Assembly: GCA_902806575.1 (NCBI GenBank)
Contig: CADCXD010000005.1
Span: 3,224,001 to 3,288,000, forward strand
Source of the DNA: Jackrogersella multiformis
Lineage: Eukaryota; Ascomycota; Sordariomycetes; Xylariales; Hypoxylaceae
Reading direction: 5' to 3'
Length of the DNA stretch: 64,000 nt
The notes beneath the pieces are model-generated. The model ran no database searches and had not been told where the DNA came from. It was given only the letters and a program-made list of their open reading frames with translations. The position numbers were made by a program, and so were the translations under genes. Shown one piece after another: positions 12,129 to 22,208 of the stretch (positions are counted from its first letter, which is position 1; each line of letters starts with the position of its first letter).

Positions 12129-12575
12129 ATGTTAAGAACAGACAAGCTGCTCCTCAGAGCGCGCGAGCGCGTCTCGAAAACAACGTATAGGCTAGTAAAC
12201 AAGGAGACGGGCTGCTACGGCGTCGCAGTGAAAGACACGCCCGGCAGCCGGCCGAACGTGACGATCCACCACAACATCAGGTGCAGATGTCTTGACGTCC
12301 ATATGAAGCACATAGCCAAGCATGCGAGGGTCATATATAAAAGGCGAGGCATCAAGAAAGCTCGGAGGGACGACCTTACCATGGCTATCAAGCTCCGTCT
12401 TCCGAACGTAGGTATCAAGGTTAAGATGACGAAGTCGACGAAGCCGATTAACCCCGAAGAGGCCGATGATAAACCGCTCAGGGTCGTGGAAGAGATGCCT
12501 GGAGGTCAGCTTCTCATCGAGACGTGGGATACAGTTGAAGCTTGGTCTAATCGGACCATATGGAAAGACTGGTGA
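12129..12575 (+). CDS. Hypothetical basic 148-aa protein
   Basis: Single open frame from ATG to TGA, not recognised. The protein is rich in Lys and Arg, especially residues 60-105 (KHARVIYKRRGIKKARR), and ends in an acidic/aromatic tail (DTVEAWSNRTIWKDW). No signal peptide, membrane helix or metal motif is visible. It lies in the spacer between the PrpD gene and a convergent secreted-protein gene. It could be a lineage-specific gene or a remnant of a larger one; codon use looks plausible but nothing else supports it. Confidence 0.4.
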   Translation: MLRTDKLLLRARERVSKTTYRLVNKETGCYGVAVKDTPGSRPNVTIHHNIRCRCLDVHMKHIAKHARVIYKRRGIKKARRDDLTMAIKLRLPNVGIKVKMTKSTKPINPEEADDKPLRVVEEMPGGQLLIETWDTVEAWSNRTIWKDW

Positions 12576-12948
12576 GATAGATATGGTACATACCTCTAGC
12601 TAGGTAGGGGTTTAAATGGGGTATTCATCCTTCGAGATTAGGAGATGTCTTGTAGGGAAAATAGGTAAAAGGAAATCCAAGGTAAGTGAGCGAGTAGTCA
12701 TAGCAAGTATACAAATTTGGGGAATATGATCGAACATTGACCATGTGAACATCCGCGACGCCTATATCTACCTAGGTACTAACTCATCGTAGTTGTGCAT
12801 AGACAATTCTTCTACCTGCTAAAAAAATCACATATTGAAACGCCAGTATATTTTATGAACGATTATTAGTTCTAATTACCCCATTCTATGAAGATGTCCT
12901 ATCTATCTACCTGTTTATTATTTTCCCAATATCCGATATCCGGCCCCT
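12576..12948. other. Convergent intergenic spacer
   Basis: AT-rich 3' region between two converging genes. It contains one TACCTAGGTA palindrome (12769-12778) and no ORF. Confidence 0.5.
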
Positions 12949-13587
12949 CTAAGTCGGCCTCGCGCTCTCCTCGGTCGCGGACATCACAACAGTCCTTGGC
13001 GTGCTTCCCAGCGGGCCGGTCAGGGTGCAGGTTAGCGGGTTGAACTTTCCCATCTGGATGCAAAACATGTACGCATTCGGGTCGTTGTAGTTGGCAGGAC
13101 CCGCTGTGAGGTAGTGCGTAGCATCCAAACCCGCTCTATGAACATCCGCGGATTAGCAAAGGAGGAAGGGGGTGGGGGGTCAAAGCCCATGGCTCGGGAC
13201 ATGTTGCACTCACCCGTCAGGCGTCAGCTCCTCCCAGAACTCGGCGCGGAAGTTTGTGTTACCTGTCCATCCATCCGCCGGCAGACGGAATTGCACTGCC
13301 GCGTTGGCGCACGGAGTCCAGGCTGTTGGGCCCGGAGTGGTACCGTAAGGCCAGTCAACTCTGCAGGTTGTGCTGAGGGTGGCACCGGTGGTGGACGAGG
13401 AGTCCGAGTAGGTCAGTGCGACGTTGACGAAGGAGTTCACAGAGTCAACCCCGTAGACGCCGGGATACGGGAAGGTAGCACTTAGGCTGGTGATATTGAA
13501 TTCGGGGGCATCTCGGGTCGTGAGAGGGAGGGCGAGAGACAGAGACAGGAGAGGGAGGAGGGAGGTTATAATGGTTGGAGTGTACAT
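12949..13587 (-). CDS. Small secreted protein, 186 aa
   Basis: Exons 13587-13214 and 13135-12949 (78-nt GTGAGT..TAG intron) give 186 residues. The N-terminus MYTPTIITSLLPLLSLSLA is a clear signal peptide, followed by LPLTTR, a possible Kex2-like dibasic-type processing region. The mature part is Ser/Thr rich with four cysteines (STTCRVDW, TPCANA, FCIQ, LTCTL) that could pair as two disulfides. It has short beta-strand-like stretches (FVNVALTYSDSS, AAVQFRLPADGW, FRAEFWEEL). I do not recognise a named family. Similar Cys-poor secreted beta-proteins are common in plant-associated fungi and are often listed as effector candidates, but nothing here proves that role. Confidence 0.8.
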
Positions 13588-14427
13588 TTTAATAGAGTGT
13601 AAGAAATTATCTCCGAAATAAGCGATTAAGATTAGTGAAGTATGATTTTCAAAGGCTCGCTTATAAACTTCAAGTTGAATCTCAATAGGACTGATGGAAT
13701 GGAAACATACATAAGACTATAATACCTGCGATTATTCTTTCTATTTATACTCGAGAGTAAGAACCGAAGGCTCCATCTTGGGTGCGGAAACGGTGCCAGT
13801 GGTCTAACCTATCAGGCCGTTCTTATTCATTCAACCACTCGTCACAGTTTCACAAAATTTCCTCATGCGGCTCTCTAAGAGGAATCAATACGCGAACCCG
13901 TATTCCTCGGCCGCGTCCAAGAATAAAAACCTCCGAACAAAAGAAAGCCTATTCAAATACGGGACGGGACATCTCATGACGGTGCTGACCTATGTGTGTA
14001 TTCACGAGAGCGCCACGCCACAATGGCTGCTGAGGTGAGATGGCGAGGTTCTGGAGCTGAGCATCCCTGATTTGGACAGCTACGGCCAGCTCTACTCCGC
14101 CCCAACCAAACTCTTCTAGAAGAGCTGAAAAACATTCCCCGACTATCTTACTGAATGGTAATGTGATGGGTAAGAGTCATATTAATAAGCGCATCTCGAG
14201 CGCTCCATCTAGCTGGAAGACGCCGTTTCTGGTTCCCAAAACCTCCGGCCCAATAGGATTTCATGCCAACAACTCATGACTTCCAAGGTTATTTGTATGA
14301 GTTACTTTCCCAATTCAATTAAGCTGGTAACGGTTGTCTTTAGTCCTTCCCTGGTACAAACACCGATCGGTAATAGCTCATCCTCTTACATGGTCCTGGA
14401 GATCTCTACGCGACTCCAAAATGTGCC
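13588..14427. other. Intergenic, no gene seen
   Basis: Promoter side of the secreted-protein gene (TATAAACT near 13661) running into the 3' end of the NmrA-like gene. The small ORF at 13782-13979 is unsupported. Confidence 0.5.
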
Positions 14428-15369
14428 TCACTCAAGCCGAAGAGGATGACGCTCCAAAAACTCCTCGAAAGTAGCCAGCTTGCCCCTGGCGTTGGCAGCA
14501 GCCCAGGCAACCAGCTTCTCCGAATCCGGGCCGAAGTAGCCGTATTCATCCTGGTATTCGAAACACTCCACGAAGATGTCGCTGAGCTCAGACGGCAAGC
14601 TTATGTTCTCCCTGAACTCCGGGACCGGGATTTGCTTGTACACGACTGTCTGACCGGTAGCCTTTGATATGATAGCTGCTATCTCATCCATGCTGTACAG
14701 CTTAGTAGCAGCACAAAACGTCTTGCCTTCGTACTTCTCGGGCTCGGCAAGAATCGCACCGACGAATTTACCCGTGTCGCCAACGGCGTCGATCAGCGGG
14801 AACTGGGTGCCGGGCGAGACGTGCCGAGCTATAACCCAGGCGCCATCAGCTGCTCGTCTCGCAGCCAAGAAGGCCTGCTCATGGAAGTTTTCCATGAACG
14901 AGCCCGCGGAGAGGAAGGCGCTCTTGACGGGGAGGCCACGGATGTACTGTTCGATCTTTGCTTTGGCGTCGAAGGGGCTGACCTTGGTGTACTTGCCGCC
15001 GGAGATCTCCTTGACTGCTGGTAGAGTGCTGAAGATGATGTACTTGGCGCCTTTCTCAACGGCGACGTCGGCAATAGTCTTGCCACTGGTGTACTCAATT
15101 TCGAAGCCATCGGGGCCGAAGGAGGGCACCGTCATAGCGAAGACGGTGTGCACGCCGGCCAAAGCGGTTTCGAGGGAGGTGCGGGCGAGCACGTTGCCCC
15201 GTACGACTTCGACCTTCTCCTTAAGCTGTTTGGCCTTCTCTGAGTAGATATCGCGGGTAATGGCGCGGATCTTGTATTTTTGGGAGAGCTCAGGATCATT
15301 CAGGACATAGTTGATGACCGAACTGCCTTGATGGCCAGTAGCACCAAAGACGGCAAGTATTTGTGACAT
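14428..15369 (-). CDS. NmrA-like NAD(P)-binding protein
   Basis: Atypical short-chain dehydrogenase of the NmrA/HSCARG type, 313 aa in one exon. The N-terminal Rossmann motif GATGHQGSSV (residues 9-18) is intact and follows strand ILAVF. Later landmarks are IRAITRD (35-41), VEVVRGNV (53-60), VHTVFAMTVP, KYIIFSTLP and FMENFHEQ, as in NmrA. Such proteins usually sense the NAD(P)H/NAD(P)+ ratio or act as regulators, and NmrA itself restrains the GATA factor AreA. Some relatives are true reductases, and the canonical YxxxK dyad is not obvious here. Its neighbour is a Clr5-domain protein on the same strand. A regulatory role is inferred only. Confidence 0.9.
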   Translation of the reverse strand: MSQILAVFGATGHQGSSVINYVLNDPELSQKYKIRAITRDIYSEKAKQLKEKVEVVRGNVLARTSLETALAGVHTVFAMTVPSFGPDGFEIEYTSGKTIADVAVEKGAKYIIFSTLPAVKEISGGKYTKVSPFDAKAKIEQYIRGLPVKSAFLSAGSFMENFHEQAFLAARRAADGAWVIARHVSPGTQFPLIDAVGDTGKFVGAILAEPEKYEGKTFCAATKLYSMDEIAAIISKATGQTVVYKQIPVPEFRENISLPSELSDIFVECFEYQDEYGYFGPDSEKLVAWAAANARGKLATFEEFLERHPLRLE

Positions 15370-15830
15370 TTTCTAAGCTGTTTTAGGTAAGAGTCTCGAG
15401 ATGTTGGATTTGTGAATCCTGACCTGTTCTTAGAGAGTATCATGATAATTTCTAAGGACCTGAATATCCTTCATCTTCTTATACTTGCTCTAGTTAACAA
15501 ATGCGAAGCCTTCTCGTGGTTTTCGGAAAGTTCGCGATGCGATTCGGCAAAAATGATAAGTCGTTGAGAATGAACTCCGCGGTACTCCACGGCACTCCAC
15601 GGTCATCACAACGCCGAAGGACTAGTGGTTTGCTTGTAGTCCTCCTCCGAGGTAAACGGTTAAATTGGTGCTTACAAAATCAATCAGCACACTTATTACT
15701 ACACAATAATTGTAAAGGGTAAAGCAGCAGCATCACAGACCCACCCACAAGGGTGGAAATGATTGAGAAGATTTAGTTAGCATTTTATTCGTAATATTTT
15801 GACTGGGAATTCCTGCAATACACGTGAATA
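15370..15830. other. Intergenic, same-strand spacer
   Basis: Holds the NmrA-like promoter and the 3' flank of the Clr5 gene. The ORF at 15501-15722 has no recognisable content. Confidence 0.5.
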
Positions 15831-17525
15831 TTATGGCGTGGACCTTGATGCATTAGCATACTCAGTTACTTCGGTAAACGCAGAAGGACGCCAAGTGCTA
15901 CTGGGTTGGTCTGAGCCAATATGTACTATCATGACCGCAGGGCCGGGGCGATGGCCTCGAGAACGTAACGTATCCTCTTGATCTGTCCAGATGAGGGAAT
16001 CCATTTTACGAAGTACGCGAAACCGCTCAGCGCGGACTCTTTCTGCCTCTAGAGGTTGTCTAGAATGCAAAAAGAATTTTTCAAGCTGAAAGAGAGCTTC
16101 GAGCACGCAGTCCCGTGATCCTGTTCGCTTTGCCGCTAGCACTGAGTCCTTATAAAAACTCTCAGCCACCGGAAAATCCCCTCTTATGCATTGAATGTAG
16201 CCAAGCCAAATACATCGAAAGGACTCGTCTCTAGCTGAAAGAGAACTAGAGTTTAGATGAGATAGAGCCTCCTCAGCCTTGTCTAAACGCCGATGTTGCA
16301 AATTCAACTTGCAGGTTGCCAAAGCGTGTTCCAATTTGAGCAAGCCGAGTAAAGACCAGTCAGAAAAACTGTCATCGATCTTCGATAGCTGGTGCCCAAG
16401 ACTTTGTAGTTGTAATAGGGGGTCTTTCTCCCTCTCCACGGTATCGAAGTATTTGAGATATGCTTCAATAGTCAAAGGGTGAGCTGGTCCTAATCGTGTA
16501 CTGTATTCGGATAGACACAAAGACAATATCCTTCCCATCGCATCCTGCTGTTCGAGTTGAGGAATTGATATGAGGCCTTTCCAAAACCTCGCGAGTGGAT
16601 GGTCCTGGCCGAATATTGCCGCTGCAAGATCTCGGCAGAATTGCAAGAGCAATCCCCCTATTTCCCCTCGTCCAATTCGATTCAGATGAGCGGCGGCTGA
16701 GATTAATTTTGGTATTAGTATAGGTGGAGGGTTCTTGAAAATTCTGATCAACATCGCGAAGGAAACGTCGAGAACTCGGCGAATCGCGACTGGCTCCACT
16801 TGACGAGACACTGCCAGCGCCGCGGTTATACACCTATCAAGGACTGCACTTAAAAGCCCTGATGGGCCATGTCGCCCACGGGTATTCCAACAACAGCTAT
16901 CTGACCAAGACCACAGGCCCGTACTGAAAGACTGATCTAGGTAAATGTGAAGTGCCCGAAGCATGTCCTCGGGAACAGGGGAGAGACTGTTACATTGCAC
17001 TATCGGCGATGGACGCCTTGGCGAGGGCGAAAGTTGCCTGCACGACATTGGAGATAACGGAGAGGATGGCGAAGGAGTTCGGCACGTAACATCTCGAACT
17101 GCCTCCAAGCCAGGGGCGGCGCCAGCCTCAAGCTTTGCGAAGGTGGTGGGATTTCGTGCTAGATACACCTGAAGGTTGCAGTGGTCCACTTCTCGATTCC
17201 TGATAAAGAACATAGTCTGTTTATGGTCTGCATCGCGAAGTTTCTTTAGAAGCAGGATCTGAAGAACTTCATCCAATCGGAGGTTTTTGAAGGCACCCCA
17301 TGTTGTGAATTTCTTCTTATACATTGAAACACTATCTCTTGTTAGTCAAATACTATAGCCTTGTTGTTACTTCAACCCATACGTGGCGAAAAACTCATGG
17401 TGTTCCTCCATATACGACCTGACCTCTTCAAGGGTCTTGTCTTCGTCGAGATATAAGCGCATAATAACGGCCTGCAACCTGGACCAATCGTGAGAGGTAG
17501 CATAATGTTTTGCTGGCGCATTCAT
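15831..17525 (-). CDS. Clr5-domain protein with TPR-like C-terminus
   Basis: Exons 17525-17383 and 17331-15831 give 547 aa. The N-terminus is a Clr5 domain: DWSRLQAVIMRLYLDE, TLEEVRSYMEEHHEF, then MYKKKFTTWGAFKNLR. The 51-nt intron (GTATGG..TAG, branch GACTAAC) splits it at FFAT/VSMYK, which restores the family spacing; a rival 39-nt intron would insert extra residues. Clr5 domains are fungal, often N-terminal in proteins thought to act in transcription or heterochromatin. Residues about 85-115 are a Ser/Pro-rich linker. The rest is helical with repeated Leu/Ala-rich pairs (LEHALATCKLNLQHRRLDKAEEAL) like tetratricopeptide repeats. The target is unknown, and no metabolic cluster is attached except the adjacent NmrA-like gene. 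Confidence 0.85.
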
Positions 17526-18387
17526 CTTTCATCATGATTGCTTAGGATACGCTAGTCCCAAGACCAAAGCGATCGAATACAGAGAGGCCTCCGACGAACA
17601 GACCTTTATAGTCTTCGTAGGCATTTTATATTGTGTATCAAAATCCAAGGTGAGGCTCCTGGGTGGCTAGAATGCCAACCGGATTAAGAAGAGGTGACAC
17701 TCGAATATCTATAAGGCGGGATCGAGTATCACTGCGTCTTAATGCTGATTGGTTATGAGGGCATGAGGGTAGCGGCGTCGCCAATGACGGCAAAGGTTAC
17801 CTGCAGCATCGTCTCTAGGGGGGCCATGCCGGGCTGAAAGAAGACATGAGGAGGTGAGAGGTAAGCTGAAAACCACCTGCGATGCGGAGAACTAACATCT
17901 CGATTGGGTACCGGGACACATGTGAGAATCTCAAGCGGGATATATTCCTTGGAACCATGATGCACCTTCTTAGGTCCTTGGATACCTGGCAGGCTGACCG
18001 AATCCTAGTGAACCTGTTTCGGACAATGTGGGATCGTAAAGAGGCTAACGTGTGCGTCTACGAGATTCATGGATGACTGAAGTTTTGATAGTGAGCGACG
18101 ATCACTTCGCTGGTCCATCAAGATGACTGACTTCTCAGCAGCAATGTGTCACCCAAAATATCGATAATGTGTCAATTAGGGGCACATTGAACACTTGGCT
18201 GAGCTGAGACGAGCAGATCAGTAATTGATTCCTTTTGAATACATTTGTGGAGGAAGAATTGAGGCAATATTTGATATGTTTCGATGATTGAATTGTTGCT
18301 GAGCTGTACAATGCTTGGCGCCGTTAATATTGTAATGAGCAAAAAGAAAAGTTGAACCTTGGAAGATCGACGATGACGATGATGCTG

Positions 18388-18444
18388 CTAGGTACCTTTA
18401 CCTAAGTGCCTAGGCTAGGTAGGTACCTAGGTACCTAGGTACGT
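18388..18444. repeat. Overlapping TACCTAGGTA palindrome block
   Basis: Repeated GGTACCTA/CCTAGGTA units. The core at 18421-18442 is two overlapping perfect palindromes and could form a hairpin. It lies about 270-330 bp upstream of the PRI2 start. Confidence 0.85.
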
Positions 18445-18533
18445 AGTATTTAGCGTTGCATGGTGGGGTTACAGGTGGAGAATACCTAAACTTACTTGCG
18501 CGGCTTATGATTGGTTATCTTTTAATTGAAAGT

Positions 18534-18584
18534 CGCGTTCTACTATCTCCTACCTAAAACGCGCTTTCCTTTTCCGAGTCGCGT
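18534..18584 (+). promoter_or_regulatory. MCB-like ACGCG elements upstream of PRI2
   Basis: CGCGT at 18534-18538, ACGCG at 18559-18563 and CGCGT at 18580-18584 lie 130-180 bp before the PRI2 ATG. ACGCGT is the MBF site of G1/S genes in yeasts, and primase is a classic MBF target, so cell-cycle control is inferred. Confidence 0.45.
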
Positions 18585-18612
18585 CTCCATAAATCCCAAA
18601 AGTCTCCAATGT

Positions 18613-18640
18613 GACGAAAAGTACGAAAAGTACGAAAAGT
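18613..18640. repeat. Short tandem repeat, 10-bp unit
   Basis: Three near-perfect direct copies of TACGAAAAG(T) about 80-100 bp before the PRI2 ATG. CGAAAA also resembles the yeast SCB core (CRCGAAA). Confidence 0.7.
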
Positions 18641-18715
18641 ATCCAAGTACATCCATCTTCTACATACCACCTTCAACATTCCTACCTAGGCACCGACAGT
18701 CTACAAACCGACACG

Positions 18716-20420
18716 ATGCTCAGGCAAGATTTCAATCGAGTAGACCCTAAGAGACGCAATGTTCTCGACCATCGAAAAAGACAATTCGCCGACCCGACCT
18801 ACAAGGAAGCAGAGTACACCCATCGTGTAAACTTCTACGAGACTCCTCCCACCTCAGATATCACCCTCGAGCAGTTCGAACAATGGGCTATTGATAGGCT
18901 TCGAGGTATGATACATAGGCTTGACATAAGCTTGACATGGCTTGCATTCTTAGAGCAACACCTCGAAAAGCTGACTATGCCCTATTCATAGTTCTCGCCG
19001 AGCTGGAAGCATGCTCGTTCCGTAACAAATCTCAAGTCGAGACTGCAGCACACATGAAGCCGCTACTCGAGAAATACCTTCCGCTTGACTCCAATACATC
19101 CTCCTCGTCTCAAATCTCCTCCCAGAGGCAAAAGGACCACTACAGTCACTTCATACTTCGACTTGCCTTCTCGTCGACCGAGGACCTCCGCCGGAGGTTT
19201 AGCCGCGTCGAGACTACGCTCTTTCGTCTACGTTTGATTGACGATAGTTCTCGCGAGCGGAATGCCTTCATCCAAAGTCTGAATTTAGATTGGGAACCTG
19301 TCACGAAAGACGAACAGGACAAGTACTTCGCCGAACTAAGCGCGACGAGTGGCCTGAGGAAAGGAGAAGAGGAGACCTGGTTTAAAGTCGACTGGGAGCG
19401 TGTACCAGACTTGATCGAGGGAAGGAGAGTATTTTTAAAAGCTGGTAAGGCTTACGTGCCTTCGAAAGAACTGCCAAGTATGGTGGTCGCCGAGTTTACG
19501 AAGAGGCTCGACCGGGCACTGGAAGTATGTATCATCCCCTTAAGTGGTATGCGTAACTTGTACTCATCTACTGTAGCTTACGGCACGCGCACTGCCACGG
19601 CTCGACGAAGACGACCGACTAACACCGATTCTCGATCACCTGTCCAAGAATTTTGTCACGCCCGACGCTTCGTACACCAGCTCTGCTTCTACCGTCCCTG
19701 GTGCTGAAATTACAGCGCGTAATGTCGATAATCTATCCCAGCACTTCCCGCTATGCATGCAACATCTGCACAGATCACTGCGTCGGGACGCGCACTTAAA
19801 ACACTTCGGTCGCCTCCAATACACGCTCTTCTTGAAGGGCATCGGTCTGAACCTGGAAGAATGTCTAATCTTCTGGCGAAGCTCCTTCCACAAGGTCACG
19901 GATGACACGTTCAACAAAGAATACAGGTACAACGTGCGACACTCTTACGGCGATGTCGGTGGGGATTCGAACCGCCGCGGGAATGGCTATTCGCCCTTCT
20001 CGTGTCAGAAAATCTTAACCGAACACCCACCCGGCCCGGGTGAGGCCCACGGTTGTCCATACCGGCATTTCAACCTGGAGAATCTGACTGCACTATTACA
20101 ACAAGTGGGTATTTCGGATCGATCGGTCCTACAAGGTGTCAAGGAGGATAAGGAGAACCAGAAATTCCACATGGCTTGTAATCGGTACGTGTCTACTCTA
20201 CGAGTTATCTGATGCACTCAGACTAAGACTAACCTTGTGGTATAGAGTATTTGAATATGTCCACAAGAACGAGCTCAAGAAGGCTAAGGACGAGAGCATC
20301 ATGACCACTGCTCAACTGGAGACCATTGTCCACCCCAATGAGTACTTCAAGAGAAGCTTCCTACTGAAGAATCTAGGGAAGGTGAATAATAACGAGGATG
20401 TAAAGATGGAAGGCTTCTAG
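18716..20420 (+). CDS. PRI2: DNA primase large subunit
   Basis: Regulatory subunit of the primase-polymerase alpha complex, which makes RNA primers in the nucleus. Exons 18716-18905, 18992-19524, 19577-20184 and 20246-20420 (introns of 86, 52 and 61 nt) sum to 501 aa. The start MLRQDFNRVDPKRRN is the typical fungal N-terminus; an upstream in-frame ATG at 18611 only adds low-complexity residues from the repeat region. The C-terminal iron-sulfur domain has all four ligands: C301 (FPLCMQ), C384 (FSCQ), C401 (GCPYRHF) and C442 (HMACN). Their spacings of 83, 17 and 41 match those of human PRIM2 closely. The gene is intact, and MCB-like elements upstream fit S-phase expression. It is a useful housekeeping anchor for placing the window in another genome. 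Confidence 0.97.
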
Positions 20421-22177
20421 GATAGCGTTTGTTGAGATTATGTTAATATCATGATTATTAGGGATTCGTCAGGGCGTACGCAGGACTGTACGCATTGGAG
20501 ACGCATGATACGCGGAGGGATCTAAACTGGCGTTGTGGTGTTATCCAATGGTTAGTACGGCATAGCCTTCAATTTCATGATTATTCTTTTCCAACTTGTT
20601 ACACGGCATAAGGCATAAGGCCTGCCTAGCCAGCCAAAAATAACTGATGACGTTCCCACGAAGACCAGGGCATAAGCACGTCGCACGGCAGTTAATAAGC
20701 ACAAATTCGGACCGTACGACATGTAGAGCACGATACGGCCCTAGGATAGTAAGCTAAGTGTCCAGCCAGCACATCAAACCATGGCGCATGTATAGCAAAT
20801 AGGGATGATGTGGCGGCGGCGGCAGGTAGCCGTATATTAAAGCTCATCTGGGATCTAGTGTTGGGATTGGGCACTTATTCCCCGGCTTCAAGGTTCTAGA
20901 TAGATGAGGCTCTGCAAGAAAGGTCTGCGCATGGCCGCCCTAGGGGCCGGGACGATGCGTGCGTAGATTAAATCATGCAAAGGATCGCCAGGGACTCTTC
21001 CGAGAAGCCGGCTGGCAGGTGGAGGTTTCTGCCCGGTCGGCTGTGCTGTGCTTGGCGCGCTGCGAAGCAACGAAGCAATTTCTATAGCCGGCGAGCAGTG
21101 GTTTATGTAGGTTAGCTAGATAGGTAGGCCGCAGGCCGTCAGACTGCGACCAAGCCTTGGCCAAAAGCTGATCCAAGCCGATAAAAATAGCTCGAATGCG
21201 GTCTTTTTCCCACCATACATCCTCTTCGCAATGTCGGGTATGCGGAATGGATGTCTCTACGGCGTATGTAGAGTAACACCTATCTACATACCTGAATACC
21301 TACCTGGGTAGGTACACGGCATCAACTCCGGTAAGCGGACCGGATACTACGGACCTTAACCTCCTGTATTCCACACCGATCTGCTGCAGCCGAGTCTCCA
21401 GACTGTGGCGAGAGAAAAAAAAGAAAAGGCTGGCCGGTGTCCGGGAAGATGGGAGCCTGACAGGTCGAGGATTACGCATCAGCGAACATATTGCGGCCGC
21501 TGCTCCGCCATGCATACGGAGATGTGTTTTCTTATCTTCCAGCAGCAGCCTATAGGTAGGTACCTAATACGCGTTCCATGCGCGTCATCGTTGAGTAAAA
21601 TACCCAGGTGTGTTAAGCGACTCTAAATGGCTCATACCTATGCCTAAATCCTTACGCGGCTATGACGGCTACACGGCCTAGGAAAGACGGTGTGTCCGGG
21701 CGACTCGGGGCCTTACCTACGGAAACTCCACGCTCGAAAAAACGAAGGGCGAGTGTTGCCGAGGCTTAGGCCGAAAATGGGAAAAGTCGAGGCGAGGCAG
21801 CGCTTACTGCCCAGCCAGCCCGACCTTTGCGGTGAGTCAACGAAGAACCGCGCTCCGCCCGAAGTCGCAGAGAGCGGTTTGCGTGGACGGTTCTCGGTGA
21901 GGCGGAGAGAGCAGCGCCTATGTTTCAGAACACATGGTCGGGGCAGCTGACTGGGACCTTTCCTCGGGCGGAATGCGGGAAACGTAAGAAACATCGAGAG
22001 GAACTGTGGGCTCGAGAAAAAAGGAATCAGAAGGATTAGATAGATGTGCGAGCCGCCCGAACAATTGGGACTTTGGTACTGGCTATTGTGCGAATCGGAG
22101 ATATACATAGGAAGATCGTCAGGGACGAGAGCTTGTGATCATTTCTGACAGATCACCGAGGTTTGGTCCAGATTAAA

Positions 22178-22208
<31 letters not shown>

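Larger units (their letters stand above)
17526..18715. other. Divergent spacer between Clr5 gene and PRI2
   Basis: Contains a dense block of TACCTAGG-type palindromes at about 18388-18444 (two overlapping TACCTAGGTA), CGCGT elements near PRI2 and a 10-bp AGTACGAAAA repeat at 18613-18640. ORFs 17753-17965 and 17882-18076 are unsupported. Confidence 0.5.

Noticed and set aside
17332..17370. 39-nt intron for the Clr5 gene (donor GTAACA)
   Set aside because: A 51-nt intron starting at 17382 with GTATGG restores the Clr5 domain spacing better and is a more usual length.
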